Below are positions 1 through 5,874 of a DNA stretch of 6,352 nt, piece by piece. The translations under genes and the position numbers were made by a program. Source of the stretch: DATAQC01 sp038232455 (GTDB lineage: Bacteria > Actinomycetota > Acidimicrobiia > Acidimicrobiales > AC-14); contig JBBSHU010000144.1 in the NCBI GenBank assembly GCA_038232455.1, forward strand, positions 1-6,352, given 5' to 3'. A model generated the notes under the pieces. That model was not told the DNA's origin. It saw only the letters and a program-made list of their open reading frames with translations, and made no database searches. Position 1 is the stretch's first letter. Every line of letters begins with the position of its first letter.

Positions 1-19
1 ACGTTGACTCGAGACACCC

Positions 20-58
20 TTGACCGTACCCACAAGTACGAGCATACTTGAACGTATG
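20..58 (+). promoter_or_regulatory. Putative leaderless promoter with overlapping dyad operator for the first methyltransferase
   Basis: A TTGACC -35-like hexamer (20-25) is followed, after 17 bp, by CATACT (43-48), which matches four of six positions of the -10 consensus. Transcription would start around 55-56, at the ATG itself, and no Shine-Dalgarno precedes that ATG. This fits leaderless initiation, which is common in actinobacteria. Two dyads overlap the -10: CAAGTA-N6-TACTTG (33-50) and CATAC-N6-GTATG (43-58). A dimeric repressor bound there would block the polymerase. The spacing resembles ArsR- or TetR-type operators, but the regulator is not in the window and its family is a guess. 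Confidence 0.5.
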
Positions 59-763
59 AGAACCTCGGCCCGGACCGTGGACGTTCCCGAGGGCGCCGAG
101 GCCGGGCCTCCCAGCCGGTCGGTGCTCAAAGCCCAGTTCGCGTTGCCCCACGGGCTGGGCGGTCGGCTAGCCGGGTGGGTGCTGGTCAAGGCCGGCGAGT
201 ACTCAGGGATGAACCTCACCACGCTCGAGCTGTTGGCCCTGGGCGGGGACGAACGGGTGTTGGAGATCGGCTTCGGCCCAGGGGAGGCAGTCCACCTGCT
301 GACCGAGCGCCTGGCCGCCGGCGGTGTCGCTGGGGTGGACCTGTCGCCGGTGATGCTGGCCCGGGCCCGCCGCCGCAACCGACGGCCGAGGGGCGATGTT
401 CCAGTCGATCTGCGGCTCGGTTCGGCCGAGCAGCTGCCATGGCCTGATGGTTCCTTCGACGCGGTCTTTGCGGTCAACAGCGCCCAGCTGTGGGCGCCGT
501 TGGGGTCGGGCATTGCCGAAGTACGCCGGGTTCTGGCACCGGGCGGCCGGGTGGTGCTCGCATTGCACCAGCGCTGCGTGACCCGCGCCGGCGAGTCGGT
601 ATGCGCAGTCGATCTCCGCCCGCAGCTCATCGACGGGTTGGTAGCGGCCGGCTTCGCCGATGTGAGCGCCGAGTCCCGGGCTGGCAGGAAGGGCGACACC
701 GCCATCTACGTCACCGGGCGATCGCAGAGCCGTGGGCAGGCCGGCGTCGCCGGCTCGGCGTAG
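56..763 (+). CDS. Class I SAM-dependent methyltransferase (Methyltransf_11-like)
   Basis: Predicted 235-aa cytosolic methyltransferase with a Rossmann-type fold; the substrate is unknown. Numbering from the ATG at 56, motif I is VLEIGFGPGEA (about 68-78), the SAM-binding glycine loop. The acidic residue binding the ribose is the D of GVDLSP (about 95). Motif II is SFDAVFAVNSAQLW (about 133-146) and motif III is VLAPGGRVVL (about 159-168). There is no signal peptide or membrane segment. An in-frame TTG at 20 would add 12 residues, but it coincides with the -35 hexamer, so the ATG is preferred. A second methyltransferase gene follows after 106 bp. The family covers small molecules, lipids and quinone precursors, and nothing here points to one of them. 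The methyltransferase call is firm; any narrower function is not. Confidence 0.85.
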   Translation: MRTSARTVDVPEGAEAGPPSRSVLKAQFALPHGLGGRLAGWVLVKAGEYSGMNLTTLELLALGGDERVLEIGFGPGEAVHLLTERLAAGGVAGVDLSPVMLARARRRNRRPRGDVPVDLRLGSAEQLPWPDGSFDAVFAVNSAQLWAPLGSGIAEVRRVLAPGGRVVLALHQRCVTRAGESVCAVDLRPQLIDGLVAAGFADVSAESRAGRKGDTAIYVTGRSQSRGQAGVAGSA

Positions 764-786
764 TGAGGGTTTGGGCGTTCGTCGTG

Positions 787-831
787 CGTCGTGGCGACGT
801 GGATTGCTGCCTGCCCGCTGGTGGCCACGTC
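787..831 (+). repeat. Inverted repeats between the two methyltransferase genes
   Basis: Two overlapping hairpin possibilities lie in the 106-bp gap. CGTCG-TGG-CGACG (787-799) has a 3-nt loop. GACGTGG (796-802) pairs with CCACGTC (825-831) across 22 nt. They exclude each other, as in attenuator-type folding, but no U-tract follows, so a terminator or attenuator role is only suggestive. Weak evidence. Confidence 0.25.
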
Positions 832-857
832 AACACTCGCGATCGAGGAGTCTCTTC

Positions 858-864
858 GGGAGGG
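858..864 (+). promoter_or_regulatory. Ribosome binding site of the second methyltransferase
   Basis: GGGAGGG ends 5 nt before the GTG at 870. It decides this start over the longer reading from 732, which overlaps the preceding gene. Confidence 0.6.
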
Positions 865-869
865 TTGTT

Positions 870-1505
870 GTGCGCCAGCCCAGTAACGAGCAGATCGAAA
901 GAGTCTTCGACAAGATCGCCGGTCGTTACGACCGGCAGATCGGCTTCGTCGAACGACTCATGTTCAGCGGCTTGCGCGCCTGGGTCGTTTCCCAGGCGCG
1001 AGGGACCGTGGTCGAGATCGCAGTCGGGACCGGGCTCAACCTGCCGCTCTACGGCCCTGCGGTCCAGCGTGTCGTCGGGGTTGACCTGTCTGACGCGATG
1101 CTTGCCGTGGCCCGCAAGCGCGTCGCCGACGAGGATCTCGATGGTGTCGAGTTCCATCACGGCGATGTGCAGGCCCTTGACCTGCCTACAGATACAGCCG
1201 ACACCGTTGTCTCCACGTTCACGTTCTGCACGATTTCCGATCCACATGCTGCAGCCCGGGAGGCCTACCGCGTGCTCCGGCCCGGCGGCAGGTTCGTCCT
1301 CGCGGAACACGGACCCTCTACACACGCGGTGGGCTGTGCCGTCATGCGGGCGATCGAGCCGCTGAGCATCCGCTTCGCCGCCGACCACCTCACTCGTGAC
1401 CCCGTGCCCTATCTCACGAGCGCCGGCTTCACCGTCGACGAGGTACATCGCAGCGGCCCCGGCCGCACCGCCTTCCGCGTGCTCGCCCACAAGGCCGGCG
1501 TGTAG
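870..1505 (+). CDS. Class I SAM-dependent methyltransferase (UbiE/METTL7-like group)
   Basis: Predicted 211-aa methyltransferase. The GTG at 870 is chosen because GGGAGGG (858-864) sits 5 nt upstream and because the conserved N-terminal sequence (RVFDKIAGRYDRQIGF, about 11-26) begins just after it. A longer in-frame reading from 732 overlaps the previous gene and adds an arginine-rich, unconserved leader. Motif I is VVEIAVGTGLNLPLY (about 47-61), the ribose-binding acid is in VGVDLSD (about 72), GDVQALDLP (about 98-106) marks the adenine-binding loop, and VLRPGGRFVLAEHG (about 135-148) is motif III. The C-terminal DPVPYLTSAGF segment is usual for UbiE-like and METTL7-like enzymes. Those families methylate quinone precursors, thiols or lipids; the substrate here is unknown. 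It is not a close copy of the upstream methyltransferase: the N-terminal region and motif I differ clearly. Confidence 0.85.
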   Translation: MRQPSNEQIERVFDKIAGRYDRQIGFVERLMFSGLRAWVVSQARGTVVEIAVGTGLNLPLYGPAVQRVVGVDLSDAMLAVARKRVADEDLDGVEFHHGDVQALDLPTDTADTVVSTFTFCTISDPHAAAREAYRVLRPGGRFVLAEHGPSTHAVGCAVMRAIEPLSIRFAADHLTRDPVPYLTSAGFTVDEVHRSGPGRTAFRVLAHKAGV

Positions 1506-1530
1506 GTGCCAGCCGGCGTGGGCTGAGCGT

Positions 1531-1569
1531 GACTCGCCGGGCTCTTGGTATGACCGCCCATGGCGAGTC
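1531..1569 (+). terminator. Strong hairpin after the second methyltransferase, possible terminator
   Basis: GACTCGCC (1531-1538) pairs perfectly with GGCGAGTC (1562-1569). The stem continues inward as GGGC (1539-1542) with GCCC (1556-1559) after a 2-nt bulge, leaving a 13-nt loop. It begins 26 nt past the stop codon. No clear T-run follows, so it would be a U-poor terminator of the kind often seen in high-GC genomes, or an mRNA-stabilising structure. Confidence 0.45.
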
Positions 1570-1618
1570 CCTTACATGAGCGATCCCTATGGGGCGACCT
1601 CGTGGTGCGGTTGGGAGC

Positions 1619-1650
1619 AAGTGCTGAGTCCGTCGCTGGCGTCGGCACTT
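1619..1650. other. Candidate core recombination site for the tyrosine recombinase (dif-like palindrome)
   Basis: Imperfect inverted repeat with 13-bp arms (1619-1631 and 1638-1650, 10 of 13 positions complementary) around a 6-bp centre, GTCGCT. The outer arm words are AAGTGCTGA and TCGGCACTT. Two arms around a 6-8 bp spacer is the layout of tyrosine-recombinase core sites. In Tn3-family elements the resolution site normally lies near the resolvase or transposase gene, and this one lies about 130 bp upstream of tnpA. Further copies of the arm word occur downstream (1668-1673 in part, and 1735-1743) and could be accessory sites. Inferred from symmetry alone. Confidence 0.3.
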
Positions 1651-1664
1651 CCAGTCTATCTGGC

Positions 1665-1678
1665 GGTGCACTTGCACC
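1665..1678. repeat. 14-bp palindrome GGTGCA-CT-TGCACC
   Basis: Perfect 6-bp arms around a 2-bp centre. The spacer is too short for an RNA hairpin loop, so a DNA-binding dimer site is the more natural reading. It lies 105 bp upstream of the tnpA start and contains the GCACTT word shared with the neighbouring repeats. Confidence 0.4.
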
Positions 1679-1722
1679 TCTCACCTACTGGAACGCGGCT
1701 GCGCCGAGCATAGAACTGCCGC

Positions 1723-1754
1723 CACCGGCCTTTCTCGGCACTTTCTAGCCGGTG
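1723..1754 (+). repeat. Inverted repeat in the tnpA leader
   Basis: CACCGGC (1723-1729) is complementary to GCCGGTG (1748-1754), with an 18-nt loop that contains a second TCGGCACTT word (1735-1743). If transcribed it forms a hairpin shortly before the tnpA ribosome binding site; as DNA it could be a regulator site. Function unknown. Confidence 0.3.
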
Positions 1755-1768
1755 ACGGCGACATGACG

Positions 1769-1780
1769 AAGGGGGGAGGG
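1769..1780 (+). promoter_or_regulatory. Ribosome binding site of tnpA
   Basis: A long purine run (AAGGGGGGAGGG) sits just before the GTG at 1783. Its AGGGGGG part is about 6 nt from the start, a good spacing. It supports the GTG and rules out the out-of-frame ATG at 1763. Confidence 0.65.
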
Positions 1781-1782
1781 CC

Positions 1783-3300
1783 GTGCGCCAGGAGTGGGAG
1801 CCCGAGGACCTGGTCGGAGCGTGGACACTGGTGGAGGACGACTGGCGGCGGATCGCCAACAAGTCCGGGTCCACTCGACTCGGTTTCGCGGTGTTGCTCA
1901 AGTTCTTCGAGTTGGAGGCCCGCTTCCCCGACGAGCCCGGCGAGCTTCCTGGAGCCGTGGTTGTTTATGTGGCCGAGCAGGTCGGTGTGGCCCCCGAGGT
2001 CTTCGCCACCTACGACTGGGGGTCGCGGGCGATCAAGTACCACCGGGCCCAGATCCGTAAGGCGTTCGGATTCCGGGAGGCCAGCCGGGGTGACGAGGCC
2101 AAGTTGACGGCCTGGCTCGGCGCTGAGGTAGCCCCGACCGAGACCTCCGACCGGGTCCTGGTGGAGGCACTGCTGGCGCGCTGCCGAGCCGAGCGGATCG
2201 AGCCCCCCGGCCGGATGGAGCGCATCGTGGCCGGCGCCCGGACGATGGCCACCACCGCCTTGTGCGAGCGCACGGTGTCGCGCCTGCCCGTTGAGGTGGT
2301 CGAGCGACTGGAGACCATGGCGGGCAGCGACGCCGCCCCTGGCACCGGCGGCCCGGAGTTGCTGGCCGAGATCAAGGCCGATCCGGCCCAGCTCGGCCTG
2401 GAGACCTTCTTGGGCGAGGTCGACAAGCTGGAGCGGGTGCGAGCCCTGCAGCTACCGGTGGACCTGTTCGCAGGCACCCCGGACAAAATGGTCGACGCCT
2501 GGCGTGCCCGGGCGGCCGCCGAGTACCCCTCCGACCTGGCAACCCACCCGGCCGAGGTGCGCCTCACCTTGCTCGCCGCCTTGTGCCATCGTCGGGTGAC
2601 TGAGATCACCGACTCCCTCGTCGACTTGCTGGTGGGCCTGGTCCACAAGATCGACACCCGCGCGGAGCGTCGGGTGGAAGGCGAGTTGCTGGCCGACCTG
2701 CGTCGGGTCCGGGGCAAGCAGGCCATCTTGTTCCGTCTGGCCGAGGCCGCCTTGGACCACCCCGACGACACTGTGCGCGACGCCCTGTACCCGGTGGTGT
2801 CCGAGGCCACCCTTGCCGACCTGGTCAAGGAGGCCAAGGCCGACGAGAACGCCTTCCGGGCCCGGGTGCGCACCGTGCTGCGCTCGTCGTACTCGACGCA
2901 TTACCGCCGGATGCTGCCCCGTCTGCTGGCAGCGCTGGAGTTCCGGTCCAACAACATGGCCCACCGGCCGATCGTTGAGGCGCTGGGCCTGCTGGCCCGC
3001 TATGCCGCCCGTTCCGGGACGATCCGCTTCTACGCCCCCGGGGAGGTGGTCCCTCTCCACGGGGTGGTGCCTGCCGAGTGGCGCGAGGTCGTGGTGACGA
3101 GACCGGCCGGGTCGAGCGCATCCCCTACGAGATGTGCGTGCTGCGGGCTCTGCGAGAGGCCATCCGGCGACGAGAGGTGTGGGTGGTCGGGGCCAACCGT
3201 TGGCGGGACCCCGACGCCGACCTGCCCCAAGACTTCGAGGCCGAACGGAACCACCACTACGCCGCGCTCCGCCAGCCCCTCGACCCCGCAGCGTTCGTAA
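1783..3300 (+). pseudogene. tnpA: Tn3-family transposase, N-terminal part (frameshifted)
   Basis: The GTG at 1783 has an excellent Shine-Dalgarno. Residues 1 to about 165 form the DUF4158-type N-terminal DNA-binding region of Tn3 transposases, with conserved stretches such as LGFAVLLKFFELEARFP (about 33-49) and YDWGSRAIKYHRAQIRKAFGF (about 77-97). The helical linker region follows. Tn3-like similarity runs to about residue 438 (WREVVV, near 3096). After that the frame yields a serine-, proline- and cysteine-rich tail of about 67 residues ending at 3300 that does not look like the family. The expected continuation, DETGRVERIPYEMC, is in the -1 frame. One lost base near 3096 explains this. By itself the fragment lacks all three DDE residues and could only bind DNA. 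Confidence 0.85.
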
Positions 3301-4712
3301 CCGACCTCCGCCGCCGCATGGGAAACGCCCTCGACGCCTTCGACCATGCCATGGGCGCAGACCAGACAGGCGGGGTGAGCATCGGCACCCGTAAGGGTGA
3401 GCCCTGGATCGGCGTCCCCAAACTCGAAGCCCAGCCGGAGCCGACCGGGCTGGACCGACTGAAGAACGAGGTCATTCGGCGGTGGGGCAGCCTGGACCTG
3501 CTGGGGATGCTGGGCGAAGCCGACCACCTGGTCGGGCTGGCCAGCGAGTTCCCCTCCATCGCCACCCGCCAAGCCCTCCCGGCCGAGGTGTTCCGACGCC
3601 GCGTGCTGCTCGTCCTGTTCGCCCTCGGCACCAACACCGGCATCGCCCGGGTAGCCGCCGCGTCAGGAGAGGGCGAGGCCGCCCTGCGCCATGTGCGGCG
3701 TCACTTCGTCAACCGAGACAACCTGCGCCGAGCCATCGTCCGCCTGGTCAACGCCACCTTCACCGTCCGGGACCCCGAGCTGTGGGGGGACGGAACAGCG
3801 TGCGCGTCGGACTCCAAGAAGTTCGGGTCCTGGGACGCCAACCTGATGACCGAATGGCACAACCGCTACCGGGGCCCGGGGGTGATGATCTACTGGCACG
3901 TCGAACGCAAGAGCACCTGCATCTACTCCCAGCTCAAGAGCTGCTCGTCCTCCGAGGTCGCCGCCATGATGGAAGGCGTCCTGCGGCACTGCACCTCCGC
4001 CGACATCGACCGCAACTACGTCGACACCCACGGCCAGTCCTCGGTCGGCTTCGCCTTCGCCCACCTCCTCGGCTTCCAGCTGCTTCCCCGGCTCAAGAAC
4101 ATCGGCTCCCAGCGTCTCTACCGCCCCGACGACACCGAGCCAGGCCGCTGGGAGCACCTGGCCCCGGCGCTCACCCGGCCCGTCCGCTGGGACCTCATCG
4201 CCCAGCAGTACGACCAGATGGTCAAGTACGCCACCGCCCTGCGAATCCACACCGCCGAGGCCGAGTCGATCCTGCGCCGCTTCACCCGCCCCGGCCCCCA
4301 GCACCCCACCTACGCCGGCCTTCTCGAGCTGGGCCGGGCCGAGCGGACCATCTTCTTGGCCCGCTACCTGTCCGCCCCGGCCCTTCGTCGGGAGATCAAC
4401 TCGGGCCTGCAGGTGGTCGAGAACTGGAACTCGGGCAACGGCTACATCTTCTACGGCAAGGACTCCGAGCTGCCCGGGGCGGACCGCGACAGCCAAGAGA
4501 TCGCCATGCTTGCCCTTCACCTCCTCCAGTCGGTGGTGGTCCACATCAACACCCTGCTCCTCCAGCGGGTCCTCACCGACAACCACTGGAGCGACCAGCT
4601 CGGCGAAGCCGACCGGCGAGGGATCACCCCGCTGTTCTGGTCGAACTTCAACCCCTACGGGCGCTTCGAGCTGGACCTCGACCGCCACCTCGATCTGGCC
4701 CCAGCAGCATGA
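3078..4712 (+). pseudogene. tnpA: Tn3-family transposase, C-terminal DDE catalytic part
   Basis: Reading frame -1 relative to the N-terminal part. Genuine similarity starts near 3096 (DETGRVERIPYEMC). Numbering from the GTG at 3078, the DDE_Tnp_Tn3 catalytic region includes ASDSKKFG with the first Asp (about D245), YVDTHGQSSVGFAFAHLLGF with the second Asp (about D316), and INSGLQVVENWNSGNGY with the likely Glu (about E448). Joining 1783-3096 to 3096-4712 gives about 976 aa, the normal size for Tn3 transposases. All catalytic motifs are intact, so the loss is confined to the frame break. The GTG at 3078 has no good ribosome binding site, which argues against a natural two-subunit transposase, though this is not excluded. 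The stop overlaps the recombinase ATG. Confidence 0.88.
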
Positions 4713-5317
4713 GCACCGAACCGGCCGCCCTCAAGCGGACCCCGGCCAAACGCAAGGCTCGCCAACTGGCCAAGCACCTGCGAGCGGAGCGGCTCGACTA
4801 CGCCTACCTCAAGGAGGTGTTCCGCCACCTACGGGATGAACTAGACGTCGAGGTCGCCCGAGAACCGAAGCGGCTACCCTACGTGCCCACCGAAGCCGAG
4901 GTCCGCCGCTACTACGAGACCGTGTGGAAAGAACGCCGAGGCGGCGACATCGTGTTGATCAAGACTCTGCTCTACACCGGGGTGCGGGTGTCCGAGTTGG
5001 TCGCCATCCGCCTCGACGACGTCGATCTCGACCACTGTCGCATCCGGATCAACCAAGGCAAGGGCGCCAAAGATCGAGTCGTGCCGTTCCCGCCCACCTT
5101 CCGCGAGACGCTCGGCTTGCACATGGGCGCCCAGTGGTCCAAGCGGGCAGCCTTCTTGTTCGAGTCGAGCTGGAAAAAGCCTTACTCCACCCGCGGAGTC
5201 CGCGCTCTGCTGGCCCGCTACGCCCACAAGGCCGGCCTGATACACAACATGCCCCCCACCGGCTCCGCCACTTCCTCTTCACCTGGCTCAAGTCACAGGG
5301 TCTCGACGACGCCTTGA
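4709..5317 (+). pseudogene. Tyrosine recombinase (TnpI/XerD-like), frameshifted N-terminal part
   Basis: The ATG at 4709 overlaps the tnpA stop (ATGA), so translation is probably coupled; there is no separate Shine-Dalgarno. In the repaired 240-aa protein, residues 1-55 are a basic helical region, much shorter than the usual core-binding domain. The catalytic domain then starts near KRLPYVPTEAEV (about 54-65). TGVRVSELVAIRL holds the first catalytic Arg (R93), and QGKGAKDRVV holds the beta-hairpin Lys (K118 or K121). The frame is correct to about residue 183 (HNMPP), then breaks at a C6 run (5252-5257), yielding an unrelated Ser/Pro/Thr tail to 5317. The fragment lacks HxxR, the second His and the Tyr nucleophile, so it would be inactive. 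Expected role: resolving transposition cointegrates. Confidence 0.85.
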
Positions 5318-5430
5318 TCCAGCCCTACAGCGGACACGCCAGTCGGAAGTCCCTCGAGATCTACAGCCGCCTGTCACTCGCTGACGCGCAAAACAGCTAT
5401 GACCAGGCCATCGGCCGCTTCCCGGTCTGA
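5257..5430 (+). pseudogene. Tyrosine recombinase, C-terminal catalytic part in the -1 frame
   Basis: 57 codons continuing the recombinase one frame back. HRLRHFLFTWL holds the HxxR motif (H184 and R187 of the repaired protein), YSGHAS holds the second His (H210), and LEIYSRLSLADAQ holds the Tyr nucleophile (Y219). It ends at the TGA at 5428-5430. No convincing start precedes it, so it is a fragment of the same gene, not a separate one. Adding one C to the run at 5252-5257 gives M-P-P-H-R-L-R-H and joins both halves exactly. The 240-aa total resembles the short tyrosine recombinases found beside other Tn3-like transposases. Confidence 0.85.
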
Positions 5431-5439
5431 TCAGGACCG
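5423..5439. terminator. Small hairpin between convergent genes, possible bidirectional terminator
   Basis: CGGTC (5423-5427) pairs with GACCG (5435-5439) around a 7-nt loop. The structure spans the recombinase stop codon and sits against the stop of the convergent minus-strand gene (5443). There is no strong T-run on either side and the stem is only 5 bp, so this is a weak call. Confidence 0.25.
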
Positions 5440-5442
5440 CCC

Positions 5443-5859
5443 TCAGTTTGCCTCTGGGGACACGCTCAGGAGTAGGGGGCCCTGACGCCGGGCGTCCGCC
5501 TGCTCCCTGGTGCGGGCCTCGGCCTTCTTCTTGTCTTCCTCCCTTTTCGCCGTGTTTCTGATCTCGCGGAAGAGGTACTCCTCAGCCGTTGCTAGCTCTC
5601 CCGCCGACCTGCCGAGCTTCACCGACAGGTCGGTCACCTTCTTGTCCTCGGCCTGCGCCCGCGTCTCGAGGTTCTCCGCGTTGCGCTGGTAGGTCCGAGC
5701 CATGCTCACGCTGGTCCGTGGCGTGATCTTCTGGATCTCCTTGGCCGCGTCGGCTCGGTACTTCCCGGCGGCTGCCCGTGCTTTCCCGCGGTTCGTCTCG
5801 TCAGCGGCCTGCTGCTTCTTGATCGTCACGATCTTGTCGCGGTACTGCTTCTCCGACAA
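5443..5859 (-). CDS. Short charged coiled-coil protein, possibly a truncated N-terminal module
   Basis: Predicted 138-aa soluble protein rich in Lys, Arg, Glu and Ala. Two long helical coiled-coil stretches (about 2-45 and 52-122) are separated by a break at ITPRTS (about 45-50). The TTG at 5859 is chosen because GGAGGGG (5872-5866, minus strand) lies 6 nt upstream. That purine run is itself part of an alternative ATG at 5874, and a TTG at 5946 would start longer still. From memory, similar coiled coils with the same helix-TxxxS-helix pattern begin larger actinobacterial proteins that end in TIR-like or other effector domains; no such domain is present here. The last residues (about 127-138, GPLLLSVSPEAN) look unlike the coiled coil, as if the frame had run into foreign DNA. 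No function is assigned. Confidence 0.6.
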   Translation of the reverse strand: MSEKQYRDKIVTIKKQQAADETNRGKARAAAGKYRADAAKEIQKITPRTSVSMARTYQRNAENLETRAQAEDKKVTDLSVKLGRSAGELATAEEYLFREIRNTAKREEDKKKAEARTREQADARRQGPLLLSVSPEAN

Positions 5860-5865
5860 CGCGTT

Positions 5866-5872
5866 CCCCTCC
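5866..5872 (-). promoter_or_regulatory. Ribosome binding site of the coiled-coil gene
   Basis: GGAGGGG on the minus strand, 6 nt before the TTG at 5859. It favours that TTG over the ATG at 5874, which has no Shine-Dalgarno of its own. Confidence 0.5.
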
Positions 5873-5874
5873 AT

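Larger units (their letters stand above)
1783..5430 (+). mobile_element. Core of a Tn3-family transposon (tnpA plus tyrosine recombinase)
   Basis: A Tn3-type transposase gene and a tyrosine recombinase gene overlap by 4 bp (ATGA at 4709-4712) and are evidently co-transcribed. Tn3-family elements move by replicative transposition; the cointegrate is then resolved by a site-specific recombinase, here of the tyrosine type as in Tn4430 (TnpI) rather than the usual serine resolvase. Coordinates give the gene core only. The usual roughly 38-bp GGGG-starting terminal repeats and a 5-bp target duplication were not found convincingly, so the true ends are unknown. The left end may lie between 1506 and 1782 or beyond the methyltransferases, and the right end probably lies soon after 5430. 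Both genes carry a -1 frameshift, so the element looks non-functional as written. Confidence 0.8.

Noticed and set aside
711..1490. Long minus-strand open frame opposite the second methyltransferase
   Set aside because: Typical antisense frame of a high-GC gene; no motif, while the plus strand carries clear methyltransferase motifs.
1523..1531. CTGAGCGTG inverted relative to CACGCTCAG near 5461-5469
   Set aside because: About one 9-bp match is expected by chance between segments of these sizes, and the similarity does not extend on either side.
1591..1628. Possible Tn3 left terminal repeat (38 bp, GGGG start, CTGAG inner end)
   Set aside because: Matching right-side candidates need several gaps and give weak identity, no 5-bp duplication flanks them, and it would overlap the candidate recombination palindrome.
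5252..5258. Programmed -1 ribosomal frameshift at the C run in the recombinase
   Set aside because: The zero-frame codons are G-CCC-CCC, so the P-site tRNA would re-pair with GCC; no clear downstream structure was identified. Slippage during transcription or an indel is more plausible.
5456..5470. GGGGACACGCTCAG resembling the start of the Tn3 inverted repeat
   Set aside because: It points away from tnpA, so it cannot be this element's right end, and the resemblance is short.
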